From: Pseudobutyrivibrio ruminis
GTDB lineage: Bacteria; Bacillota; Clostridia; Lachnospirales; Lachnospiraceae
Assembly: GCA_015057315.1 (NCBI GenBank)
Contig: SVER01000032.1
Coordinates: forward strand, 1 to 36,007
Length of the DNA stretch: 36,007 nt
Direction of reading: 5' to 3'
Within the stretch, counting starts at the first letter, position 1, and each line of letters starts with the position of its first letter. The notes below the pieces were generated by a model that saw only the letters and a list, made by a program, of their open reading frames with translations, did not search any database and was not told the DNA's origin. Positions 16,408-24,270 of this stretch are shown in pieces. A program made the translations under genes and the position numbers.

Positions 16408-17373
16408 GTGTCTCTATGTAAAAACGATTTTCCCCAAAATCGTCTACTTGCACTAGACGAAATGAATTGTAAGTTTAAGTTGATTAGATGTTGTAGAAAA
16501 GTCGGCTTACCAAAAAATATACCTTCGAAAGAGATGCCTATTTATGCCTCCTTGAAAAAGGCCAGCTATACCATAGAGGCAGCGATTATCATGCCTCTTT
16601 TTATTACGCTAATGGTGTTTGGTATGTTTACATTCAGGGTGCTGCAGGTGGAATCTGGAATGCAAAGAGCTATCAATAACGCCAGCAGAACCATGGCTGT
16701 CACATTAGGCAATGTGGCAAACAAGGGAGAATCCGATAAAGATGTGGATACTACAAATGATGCGCCTACGGTAAGAGGGGAGCTTTCCGAGGGGGCGCTA
16801 GAAGCTGCTACCTTAGGCCTTGTAGCGGTGGAAGTATATAAGGAGAAAGTTCCGGTAGGATACATCGATTTAGGTATAGCTGGAATCAATCTGCTAGACA
16901 CCAATGTGGAAGGAAACTACATAGATGTTAAGGCAAGCTATACCATGACATTTCCTGTGGGACTCCTTGGCAATCTTAGCTTTGATGTGAACCAAAGAGC
17001 AAGAAGCAGGAAATGGGTAGGCTACGATAAAGCGGAAAACACCACTGATTCACGGTATGTCTATATCACAGATCACGGAGAGGCATATCACAGCAATTAT
17101 TACTGCACATATCTTAATCCGAGCGTTCACAGAATATCAGCTGATGAAGTATCAGGAAAGAGAAATGCAGGTGGTGGAATATATTATCCTTGCGAAAAAT
17201 GTAAGCCAGGTAAACATCCGACTGGGGTGCTGTATATTACCGATTATGGCACAGCTTACCACGGTGATATCAATTGCAAAGAGATAAAGCACAACATTAA
17301 AAAGGTGCTATACGAGGAAGTGAAGGATACAATGCGCCCATGCAGCAAGTGTGCAGCAGGGGAGCGACATTAA
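16408..17373 (+). CDS. TadE-like pseudopilin with two C-terminal Cys/His modules
   Basis: A 321-residue protein. A 50-residue basic N-terminus, unusually long for a prepilin leader, precedes ASYTIEAAIIMPLFITLMVFG, the TadE-type hydrophobic segment with conserved Glu. At the C-terminus are two copies of a small module: YITDHGEAYHSNYYC ... PCEKC and YITDYGTAYHGDINC ... PCSKC. Each has Tyr-His, one Cys and a C-x-x-C pair, suggesting metal binding or disulphides. The GTG start at 16408 is supported by AAAGGAGG at 16391-16398. It is probably a minor pilin at the tip or base of the Tad pilus; the C-terminal modules could bind a surface ligand, which is inference. Confidence 0.75.
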   Translation: MSLCKNDFPQNRLLALDEMNCKFKLIRCCRKVGLPKNIPSKEMPIYASLKKASYTIEAAIIMPLFITLMVFGMFTFRVLQVESGMQRAINNASRTMAVTLGNVANKGESDKDVDTTNDAPTVRGELSEGALEAATLGLVAVEVYKEKVPVGYIDLGIAGINLLDTNVEGNYIDVKASYTMTFPVGLLGNLSFDVNQRARSRKWVGYDKAENTTDSRYVYITDHGEAYHSNYYCTYLNPSVHRISADEVSGKRNAGGGIYYPCEKCKPGKHPTGVLYITDYGTAYHGDINCKEIKHNIKKVLYEEVKDTMRPCSKCAAGERH

Positions 17374-17390
17374 TAGTTAGAAGGAGAAAT

Positions 17391-17828
17391 ATGGAAGCAT
17401 TTGGACTTGTATGTCTGTATGGCATTACAGCTTTTGATGATTATAGAACAAGGCATATTAAGGCGATAGAGCTGTTGATATTTGCAGTGATAGGAATATG
17501 CCTTGATATCGTATATACGAAGTATTCACTTACAAGCATTTTAGGCGGCGTGGGGGTAGGTGTTGCTATGTATATTTTCAGCATTATATCTAAGGAGAAA
17601 ATAGGAAAAGGAGATGCGTTACTTGTAATGGTTACAGGGCTATATTTAGGCTTTATGAACACTGTTATATTGCTTTGGTTAAGCTCTGTTTTGGCAGCGA
17701 TTGTAGGACTTATTTTAATTCGTAAATACGATAATGGCAAGGATAAGGAATTGCCATTTGTACCATTCATTTTGCTGGCATTTCTAATTCTATACACTAT
17801 CAAAACCTTAGGAGGTTGCTTAGGATGA
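17391..17828 (+). CDS. Second prepilin peptidase, A24 family
   Basis: A 145-residue polytopic membrane protein with the A24 aspartates in AFDDYRTRHIK and GKGDALL. AAGGAG at 17381-17386 lies 4 bases before the ATG at 17391; the frame is open to an ATG at 17340 but that would overlap the preceding gene and add a non-hydrophobic N-terminus. It lies between two TadE-like pseudopilin genes, so it may process those while the peptidase at 10149 handles the Flp pilin. That division of labour is inferred from position only. Confidence 0.8.
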   Translation: MEAFGLVCLYGITAFDDYRTRHIKAIELLIFAVIGICLDIVYTKYSLTSILGGVGVGVAMYIFSIISKEKIGKGDALLVMVTGLYLGFMNTVILLWLSSVLAAIVGLILIRKYDNGKDKELPFVPFILLAFLILYTIKTLGGCLG

Positions 17829-18031
17829 AGTTAAAGGCAAGCTATACAGTGGAGGCTGCAATAATCATAAGCCTCTGCTTTATATTGTTTGGAATTGCTA
17901 TAGGCTTAGCCTACGAGCTTTTCAAAATGACCATTGATTATGTAGGGCAACGGGATGGAACATTTGATGCAGTCAGCGCATTTAGGTTAAAGGAAGGAGC
18001 AATGGGCGTATATCACGCCCTTATTGATTAG
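17825..18031 (+). CDS. Short TadE-like prepilin
   Basis: A 68-residue protein with MKLKASYTVEAAIIISLCF at the N-terminus, the same K-A-S-Y-T-x-E-A-A-I-I signature as the protein at 16408, followed by one membrane helix and a short soluble tail. The ATG at 17825 is chosen because GGAGG at 17811-17815 lies 9 bases upstream; a TTG at 17816 would be too close to it. It overlaps the end of the peptidase gene by 4 bases. It is likely a minor component of the Tad pilus. Confidence 0.7.
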   Translation: MKLKASYTVEAAIIISLCFILFGIAIGLAYELFKMTIDYVGQRDGTFDAVSAFRLKEGAMGVYHALID

Positions 18032-18033
18032 AT

Positions 18034-19164
18034 ATGGAAATCACATACGAAAGAAAGCATAACGAAAGCTATATGGTGCTAGAAGGGGAGCTTAACACCG
18101 CTTCTTACGAATACAAAATGATTAGGGATAACGAGATTCATTCTCTCCTTGATATGACTTGCTTTGAAATAGATGGAACGAAGAAAATCAGCTATAAAAT
18201 CAGCAGAAAGGAAAACCTATCTGATTACATCGAATCAAATGATGTGACCCTGGATTTGCTATACCGATTTGTTGTAAATCTGCAGCTGGCACTTGATGAG
18301 GCCAGCAGATTTCTTATAGATGAAGAGCATTTTATCCTTGATAAGGAAACAATTTTTATGGAAAAGGCCAAGGATAATTGTAAGGTCAGCCTTTGCTATA
18401 TGCCAGTTAACAACGGCTCTGTGCAGCAGCAGTTTAAGGGTATTATGGAATACTTTATCTCCAAGCTATTAACGAAGAACAGAGAAGAATCCAAGAAGAT
18501 TTACGATGCCTACAATCTTTGCCAAAAGGGAGATTACACACTTAGTGAGATAATCGAATGCCTACAGGCAGAGGGGGAAGAGGTGTCAGAAATCTACGTG
18601 GAAAAGGTATCGCTGGATTCGGAAGAAGATACTAAGGAATTATATGACGCCCAGGGCGATGGGGATGCATTGGGAGCTGAGTATATATCGGATTATTATG
18701 ATGTAGAAAGTGTGGAGAAAAAGGGTATCGTAAATACGATAATAGATAAGACTAAGGCAATATTTGGAAGGTTGAATTTCGAAGATGATATGGTGGTGCA
18801 GCAGACTGAGGATTTTGTAATCGAGCCAGACTATGAAATAGATGAAAAGACCGTGCTTTTATCAGAGGCGAAGCCAGTAGGAAGGCTAGTGTACGATGGC
18901 AACAGCAACGAGGACGATTTCATCATCAACAAAGACGTCTTCAGAATAGGCACAGGTAAAACCAACGATGCCATCATCCATGCCAAAACAGTCAGCGGCA
19001 ATCACGCCAAAATCACCAAGGAAGGCAACGACTACTACATCACTGACTCCAACAGCACCAACGGAAGCTTCCTTAACAGCCTCCCCCTGGTCTATCGCAA
19101 GCCTTACAAGCTAAAGCCCATGGACGTAATTCGCTTCGCCACGGAAAGCTATATATTTTTGTAA
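18034..19164 (+). CDS. DUF6382-like and FHA domain protein
   Basis: A 376-residue soluble protein. The N-terminal part (about 1-180) matches my recollection of DUF6382, a domain found with FHA in Clostridial Tad clusters. An acidic linker follows. The C-terminal FHA domain (about 290-376) shows FRIGTGKTNDAII, SGNHAKI and DSNSTNGSFLN, the Arg/Ser/Asn residues that bind phosphothreonine. It is the last gene of the Tad operon, starting 2 bases after the previous stop. It probably links pilus assembly to Ser/Thr phosphorylation signalling; the partner kinase is not in this window. Confidence 0.78.
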   Translation: MEITYERKHNESYMVLEGELNTASYEYKMIRDNEIHSLLDMTCFEIDGTKKISYKISRKENLSDYIESNDVTLDLLYRFVVNLQLALDEASRFLIDEEHFILDKETIFMEKAKDNCKVSLCYMPVNNGSVQQQFKGIMEYFISKLLTKNREESKKIYDAYNLCQKGDYTLSEIIECLQAEGEEVSEIYVEKVSLDSEEDTKELYDAQGDGDALGAEYISDYYDVESVEKKGIVNTIIDKTKAIFGRLNFEDDMVVQQTEDFVIEPDYEIDEKTVLLSEAKPVGRLVYDGNSNEDDFIINKDVFRIGTGKTNDAIIHAKTVSGNHAKITKEGNDYYITDSNSTNGSFLNSLPLVYRKPYKLKPMDVIRFATESYIFL

Positions 19165-19265
19165 ACCAATAATCAGGGCATGCTAAATCCAAATATTTGA
19201 AAAACAATCCTGTCCGTGAATTGTATCTACTTTACTTTGTCGGGGTGTAATTACAGTTAATAATG

Positions 19266-19294
19266 TTGTGAACCATGTACTTTTCTGTTAAAAT
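19266..19294 (+). promoter_or_regulatory. Predicted sigma-A promoter of secA
   Basis: TTGTGA at 19266-19271, exactly 17 bases, and TAAAAT at 19289-19294, 45 bases before the secA ATG. The 19165-19265 interval upstream shows no gene or convincing terminator. Confidence 0.6.
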
Positions 19295-19339
19295 AGTAGG
19301 AGTTTGTGGGGTAACCCTAGAGTTAGGAGAATTAATAAA

Positions 19340-21910
19340 ATGAGTATTATCGACAAAGTATTTGGAACACATTCCGATAGAGAGCTTAAGAGAATTAAGC
19401 CTATCGTTGATAAAATCGAATCGCTCAGACCTGAGATGCAGGCACTTACAGATGAGCAGCTTCGTGCAAAGACTACAGAGTTTAAGGAGCGTCTTGCAAA
19501 GGGGGAGACACTTGATGATATTTTGCCAGAGGCATACGCAGTTGTCCGTGAGGCAGGTAAGCGTGCCATTGGTATGGAGCACTTCCGTGTTCAGTTAATC
19601 GGTGGTATCATCCTCCATCAGGGACGTATTGCAGAGATGCGTACTGGTGAAGGTAAGACACTTGTTTCAACACTTCCAGCATACCTTAACGCACTTGAAG
19701 GTAAGGGCGTTCACATCGTTACAGTTAACGATTACCTTGCTAAGCGTGATGCTGAGTGGATGGGTGAGGTTCACCGTTTCTTAGGCCTTACAGTAGGCGT
19801 TGTTCTTAACGATATGTCTAAGGAGGAGCGTCAGGAAGCTTACAATTGTGATATTACATACATCACAAATAACGAGCTTGGTTTCGATTACCTCCGTGAT
19901 AATATGTGTGTTTACGAGAAGGATCTTGTACAGCGTGGCCTTCACTACTGCATCATCGATGAGGTTGACTCCGTTCTTATTGATGAAGCACGTACACCAC
20001 TTATCATTTCTGGTCAGTCAGGTAAGTCTACAAAGCTTTATGAGCTTTGTGATGTGCTTGCTCGTCAGCTTAAGCGAGGCGATGACCTTCCAGAATTCAC
20101 TAAGATGGATGCCATCATGGGTGTTGAGCGTAACGAAACTGGCGATTTCATCGTAGACGAAAAGGATAAGGTAGTTAATCTTACTGCTGAAGGTGTTGCT
20201 AAGGTAGAGCAGTTCTTCCACATTGAGAACCTTGCAGACCCTGAGAACCTTGAGATTCAGCATAACATCATCCTTGCGCTTCGTGCACATAACGTCATGT
20301 TTAAGGATCAGGATTATGTTGTTAGTGATGGCCAGGTTATGATTGTTGATTCATTTACTGGTCGTATCATGCCAGGTCGTCGTTATTCTGATGGTTTGCA
20401 TCAGGCTATCGAGGCTAAGGAGCATGTTGAGGTTAAGCGCGAGTCTATGACTCTTGCAAGCATCACATTCCAGAACTTCTTCAACAAGTACGATAAGAAG
20501 GCTGGTATGACAGGTACAGCTCTTACAGAGGAGCAGGAATTCCGTGATATCTACGGAATGGACGTTGTAGAGGTTCCTACTAACAAGCCAGTTCAGCGTA
20601 TCGACCATGATGATGCTGTATATAAAACAAAGGCAGAAAAGTACAAGGCTGTTGTTGAGGAAGTTAAAAAGGCTCATGCAAAGGGACAGCCAGTACTTGT
20701 TGGTACTATAGATATAGATATTTCAGAGCTCGTTTCTAAGATGCTTCGTAAGGAAGGCATTGAGCACAACGTACTTAATGCTAAGTACCATGAGAAGGAA
20801 GCTGAAATCGTTGCTGAGGCAGGTAAGCACGGTGCCGTTACTATCGCTACTAACATGGCAGGTCGTGGTACTGATATTAAGCTTGATGAGGAAGCACGTG
20901 CAGCCGGTGGTCTTAAGATTATCGGTACAGAGCGTCACGAATCTCGTCGTATTGACAATCAGCTCCGTGGACGTTCAGGTCGTCAGGGTGATGTAGGTGA
21001 ATCGCAGTTCTTCATCTCACTTGAGGATGACCTTATGAGACTCTTCGGTTCAGAGAGACTTATCAATATGTTCAACGCTCTTGGTGTTCCAGAGGGTGAG
21101 CAGATTAAACACAAGATGCTTTCAGATGCCATCGAAAAGGCACAGAAGAAGATAGAGGAAAACAACTTCTCAGCTCGTAAGAACTTGCTTGATTACGATC
21201 AGGTTATGAATGAGCAGAGAGAGCTTATTTACAAGCAGCGTCGCCGTGTACTTATGGGCGAGGATATGCACGAGCAGATTCTTGGCATGATTCGCGACAA
21301 GGTTGACGAGTGCATCGAAAAGACTATTCCAGATGATGTAGAGAAGGAGCTTTGGGAGCTTCAGGAGCTTAACCATCTCCTTTGCCCGGTTATTCCAGTG
21401 CCAGTAATGACACAGCTTTCAATTGGTAACATCAAGAGCAAGAAGGAGCTTAAGGAAAAGCTTACAGATATTGCACTTGATTTGTACGACAAGAAGGAAA
21501 AGGAATTTGATCAGCCAGAGCAGTTCCGCGAGGTTGAGCGTGTAATCCTCCTTCGTGTAATTGACCGCAAGTGGATGGAAGAGATTGACGATATGGAGCA
21601 GCTTCGTCAGGGCATCCGCCTCCAGGCATACGGTAACCGTAACCCTGTAGACGAATACAAGGCAGCCAGCTACGATATGCTTGATGCAATGAATGCTTCA
21701 ATCATCAACGATACACTTACAATGCTTTACCGCATCCGCATTGAAAAGAAGGTAGAGCGTGAAGAAGTTGCCAAGGTAACAGGCACAAACAAAGACGACA
21801 CAGCATCTTCAGGACCAAAGGTTCGCAAAGAGAAGAAGGTCTTCCCTAACGATCCATGTCCATGTGGTTCTGGTCTAAAGTATAAGCAGTGTTGCGGAAG
21901 AGCAAAATAA
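19340..21910 (+). CDS. secA: Preprotein translocase ATPase SecA
   Basis: An 856-residue motor that drives unfolded preproteins through SecYEG. Walker [10 protein letters not shown] lies at about residue 99, followed by VNDYLAKRD, the DEAD-like [21 protein letters not shown] segment, [10 protein letters not shown] and [16 protein letters not shown], and the C-terminal zinc-binding [14 protein letters not shown] that contacts SecB or the ribosome. All helicase motifs and the zinc ligands are intact and the length is normal. The ATG at 19340 has AGGAGA 9 bases upstream. Arg codons are mostly CGT and Gly often GGT, unlike the AGA/GGA-rich neighbours, as expected for a highly expressed housekeeping gene. 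Confidence 0.98.
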   Translation: MSIIDKVFGTHSDRELKRIKPIVDKIESLRPEMQALTDEQLRAKTTEFKERLAKGETLDDILPEAYAVVREAGKRAIGMEHFRVQLIGGIILHQGRIAEMRTGEGKTLVSTLPAYLNALEGKGVHIVTVNDYLAKRDAEWMGEVHRFLGLTVGVVLNDMSKEERQEAYNCDITYITNNELGFDYLRDNMCVYEKDLVQRGLHYCIIDEVDSVLIDEARTPLIISGQSGKSTKLYELCDVLARQLKRGDDLPEFTKMDAIMGVERNETGDFIVDEKDKVVNLTAEGVAKVEQFFHIENLADPENLEIQHNIILALRAHNVMFKDQDYVVSDGQVMIVDSFTGRIMPGRRYSDGLHQAIEAKEHVEVKRESMTLASITFQNFFNKYDKKAGMTGTALTEEQEFRDIYGMDVVEVPTNKPVQRIDHDDAVYKTKAEKYKAVVEEVKKAHAKGQPVLVGTIDIDISELVSKMLRKEGIEHNVLNAKYHEKEAEIVAEAGKHGAVTIATNMAGRGTDIKLDEEARAAGGLKIIGTERHESRRIDNQLRGRSGRQGDVGESQFFISLEDDLMRLFGSERLINMFNALGVPEGEQIKHKMLSDAIEKAQKKIEENNFSARKNLLDYDQVMNEQRELIYKQRRRVLMGEDMHEQILGMIRDKVDECIEKTIPDDVEKELWELQELNHLLCPVIPVPVMTQLSIGNIKSKKELKEKLTDIALDLYDKKEKEFDQPEQFREVERVILLRVIDRKWMEEIDDMEQLRQGIRLQAYGNRNPVDEYKAASYDMLDAMNASIINDTLTMLYRIRIEKKVEREEVAKVTGTNKDDTASSGPKVRKEKKVFPNDPCPCGSGLKYKQCCGRAK

Positions 21911-21922
21911 TATAATGTTTAG

Positions 21923-21951
21923 GGGCCTCATACAAAGTATGAGGCCCTTTA
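21923..21951 (+). terminator. Intrinsic terminator of secA
   Basis: An 11-bp perfect stem GGGCCTCATAC / GTATGAGGCCC (21923-21933 with 21937-21947), loop AAA, then TTT. Confidence 0.85.
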
Positions 21952-21960
21952 AGATATAGC

Positions 21961-22012
21961 CTTCCCCCTGAGAGCAGGGGGAAGGGGGACCGCATTAGCG
22001 GTGGATGAGGGT
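21961..22012. repeat. GC-rich intergenic repeat with two hairpins
   Basis: CTTCCCCCTG / CAGGGGGAAG (21961-21970 with 21975-21984) is followed by ACCGC / GCGGT (21989-21993 with 21998-22002) and GGATGAGGG. From memory, this C-rich and CCGCTAATGCGG-containing unit is a common dispersed repeat in Clostridia of the gut. It is far more GC-rich than its surroundings. Its last bases, GAGGGT, fall 3 bases before the ATG of the next gene and act as its ribosome binding site. Confidence 0.7.
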
Positions 22013-22015
22013 AAT

Positions 22016-22831
22016 ATGACAAACTTAGAAGAATACTACAACAAATTCAACGAAGATAAACGCCTTAAATCGCGTCATGGCATCATGGAATTCACAGTAA
22101 CCATGAAATACGTTCACAAATATCTAGACATACTAGAGCGTGGCGAAGAAATGCCAGATGCAGAACCTAAGGCCAAGTCAGATATAAAGATTTTAGACAT
22201 CGGCGCCGCCACCGGTGGCTACAGCATCCCCCTTTGGAACGAGGGCTACGATGTCACCGCAGTGGAGCTGGTAAAGCACAACCTTGGCATGCTAAAAGCC
22301 AAAGGCACTGGTGTGAAAGCATACCAGGGCAACGCGTTGAAGCTCAAGCGTTTTGAAGATAATAGCTTTGACTTGACGCTGCTTTTTGGACCTATGTATC
22401 ACCTGAAGACCAGAGAAGAGCAACTACAGGCTTTATGTGAAGCCAAGCGTGTTACAAAGCCTGGCGGATTTATACTGGTAGCGTATGTAATGAATGAGTA
22501 CGCCTTCCTGACTTATGGAATCAAGGAGGGCCACGTCTTAGAGAATATTGCTGAAGGAAAGTTGGACTTAGCCTACCACGTTCGGCCGGGCGCTGATGAT
22601 TTGTACGCGTTTATGAGAACAGAGGACATTGAGTCGCTAAATGCGGACGCTGAGTTGACCCGCGTACAAATCATATCGCCAGACGGCCCAGCGAATCACA
22701 TGCGCCGTGAGGTCAACGCCTTGACGGAGGAGCAGTTTGCGGCCTTCATACAGTATCAGATGGCCGTCTGCGAGCGCGCCGACTTGCTCGGCGCCAGCGC
22801 CCACACAGTCGACATTTTACAGAAACACTAG
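22016..22831 (+). CDS. Class I SAM-dependent methyltransferase
   Basis: A 271-residue soluble enzyme. Motif I ILDIGAATGGYS binds S-adenosylmethionine; VTAVEL gives the acidic residue for the ribose; FDLTLLFGPMYHL and RVTKPGGFILVAYV are the later Rossmann motifs. The acceptor is unknown. The ATG at 22016 is preferred to a GTG at 22001 because the latter lies in the repeat. The last 200 bases are markedly more GC-rich than flanking genes (many GCC, CGC, GCG codons), a possible sign of transfer. It stands alone: the secA terminator lies upstream and the second array downstream. Confidence 0.85.
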   Translation: MTNLEEYYNKFNEDKRLKSRHGIMEFTVTMKYVHKYLDILERGEEMPDAEPKAKSDIKILDIGAATGGYSIPLWNEGYDVTAVELVKHNLGMLKAKGTGVKAYQGNALKLKRFEDNSFDLTLLFGPMYHLKTREEQLQALCEAKRVTKPGGFILVAYVMNEYAFLTYGIKEGHVLENIAEGKLDLAYHVRPGADDLYAFMRTEDIESLNADAELTRVQIISPDGPANHMRREVNALTEEQFAAFIQYQMAVCERADLLGASAHTVDILQKH

Positions 22832-22862
22832 CATCACAGTAATATCACTTAAATTCCCAACC

Positions 22863-22888
22863 AGCGCAGCCGCACTCACGGCTGTGCT
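22863..22888 (+). other. Hairpin after the methyltransferase gene
   Basis: A 10-bp stem (22863-22872 with 22879-22888, one G-T pair) and loop CACTCA. There is no T-run behind it, so it is at best a weak terminator. It separates the methyltransferase gene from array 2. Confidence 0.45.
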
Positions 22889-22948
22889 GCACATTTCCCC
22901 ACCATTGAACTACTAGAATACAAAATAAAGATTAAATAATCTGCCGAA

Positions 22949-23349
22949 TACAGTGCTATTGGAAAAATCCTAGTTTGCACTGTAATGGACAGGCTACAAA
23001 TACAGCGCGAAGCAAAGATTTGAAAAAAGCACTGTATGGAGTATTGGTTTAATGCAGCGGAAATAGAAAAAAAGATGATAGCGCTGTAAAGATAGAAATG
23101 TGATTACAGTGTAAATAGATAAATATATAATGGCGCTGTAAAAAATTATGAATCATTACAGCGCTATATAGAAAAATAATGAGAACACTGTAATGCCAGA
23201 CTAATCATTACAGTCAGAAATGAAAAAATGTCATCGGCACTGTAATGGGACAGTAATCATTACAGTTATTTTTTATAAAAGAGTAGTTACACTGTAGTGT
23301 GGTCGTCATGAGTACAGCGCCTAGAGTAAAAAAATATAATAAAACTGTA
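22949..23349. repeat. Array 2: alternating inverted 8-mers with an exact 52-bp unit
   Basis: The R motif (TACAGYGC) starts at 22949, 23001, 23053, 23105, 23157, 23209, 23261 and 23313: seven consecutive steps of exactly 52 bp. The F motif (GCRCTGTA, its reverse complement) starts at 22977, 23029, 23081, 23133, 23185, 23237, 23289, all 52 apart, and 23342 (53). The unit is 8 + 20 + 8 + 16 bases. Variants occur at the outer bases, e.g. TGCAGCGG at 23053 and TACAGTTA at 23261. The 20-base gaps hold an A- or T-run of five or more in seven of eight units; the 16-base gaps mostly do not. Otherwise gap sequences are not conserved, although three 16-base gaps end in AATCAT. No coding frame is apparent in 22832-23404. 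Confidence 0.95.
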
Positions 23350-23357
23350 ATTCACAT

Positions 23358-23386
23358 TTGTTAAAAGGAAAGACATTATTTATAAA
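23358..23386 (+). promoter_or_regulatory. Predicted sigma-A promoter between array 2 and its gene
   Basis: TTGTTA at 23358-23363, exactly 17 bases, and TATAAA at 23381-23386. The start of transcription would be near 23393, directly on the ribosome binding site at 23392-23399, so the leader would be very short. The array lies just upstream of the -35 element, where bound protein could repress or activate. Confidence 0.5.
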
Positions 23387-23404
23387 GATTTAAAAGGAGT
23401 TCTA

Positions 23405-24223
23405 ATGAAAGAAATAATAAGAAAAATAGATATCAAATTGGAAGAAGTAAATAACCTGCTTCGTATATCAAATAAGCAGATAGCACAATATAACAATATG
23501 GCAGATATTCATATTCAGTCATCAATAAATCGAGGATATGAACAATTCTATTGTGTTGATAGAGCAAGGAATACAAGGAAATATTTGAGGATATCAGATT
23601 TGGTAAAGTATTCCGGCCTTATACAACGAGATTATGATATTAAAGTAAATAAAAAGTTAGTTAAAATGCAAAAGAAGCTTGCTAGAATTGCAAAGGACCT
23701 AAGAGAAATTGATTTATCTGAAATAAAGGCAATTTATAATAAACAAGCAAAGGCCAAGAAACCCTACATCACCCCAATAATTCCAAGTGACGAGGATTTT
23801 ATAGCTAGATGGTACGAAGAGCACAAAGGAGAACAGAACACATTTCCAATAGAAGGTAACATATACACAGAGCGAGGTGAACATGTACGTTCTAAATCAG
23901 AAAAGATACTTGCGGATTTATTTTATAAATATGATATTCCATACGTATACGAGCCGAAGATAAAAATGAGTAATGGACACATGGTATGTCCGGATTTTGC
24001 GTTATTAAATAAAGAAACGCGACAGACTATTTACTGGGAGCATCTGGGGCTTATAAATCAAGATGAATACGCAGTAAGAAATCTGGAAAAGCTACATGAG
24101 TATGAAGAAAGCAGCCTGATATTGGGAGAAAACTTACTGATATCCATGGAATCAACCAAGAAAGGCCTAAACACAAAACTAGTAGAAATGCAGATAAAGA
24201 AAAAAATAAGTAAAACCTTATAA
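23405..24223 (+). CDS. Solitary PD-(D/E)XK-like protein, paralogue B
   Basis: A 272-residue basic protein homologous over its full length to the one at 6742. The N-terminal 100 residues are divergent, Lys-rich and helical, with YLRISDLVKYSG and K-x-N-K-K-L-V-K-M. The C-terminal domain repeats the same core: HKGEQN, RGEHVRSKSEK (E166), CPDF (D197) and YWEHLG (E212-H213). The spacing of the three acidic residues (31 and 15) nearly equals that of paralogue A (30 and 15), which supports a conserved metal-site geometry. AAAAGGAG lies 5 bases before the ATG. It is a single gene behind its own motif array. Nuclease activity is inferred from the fold signature; the His after the last Glu replaces the usual Lys position. 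Confidence 0.75.
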   Translation: MKEIIRKIDIKLEEVNNLLRISNKQIAQYNNMADIHIQSSINRGYEQFYCVDRARNTRKYLRISDLVKYSGLIQRDYDIKVNKKLVKMQKKLARIAKDLREIDLSEIKAIYNKQAKAKKPYITPIIPSDEDFIARWYEEHKGEQNTFPIEGNIYTERGEHVRSKSEKILADLFYKYDIPYVYEPKIKMSNGHMVCPDFALLNKETRQTIYWEHLGLINQDEYAVRNLEKLHEYEESSLILGENLLISMESTKKGLNTKLVEMQIKKKISKTL

Positions 24224-24270
24224 AATCCTTATAATTTGATTCTATCCTATTAATCAGGAGGTAGGAAAAA

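Noticed and set aside
19362-20156. Alternative-frame open reading frames inside secA
   Set aside because: They arise from the biased codon use of secA; the translated sequences are low-complexity and match nothing.
22949-23349. CRISPR array
   Set aside because: The conserved units are only 8 bases, alternate in orientation, and are separated by gaps of two different lengths (20 and 16). There is no 24-37-base direct repeat and no cas gene nearby.
22949-23349. Chain of RNA hairpins as the main function of array 2
   Set aside because: Neighbouring arms often mismatch at the third base (e.g. 23001 with 23029, 23105 with 23133) and no compensating changes are seen. Constant gap length fits helical phasing of DNA better, though RNA folding cannot be excluded.
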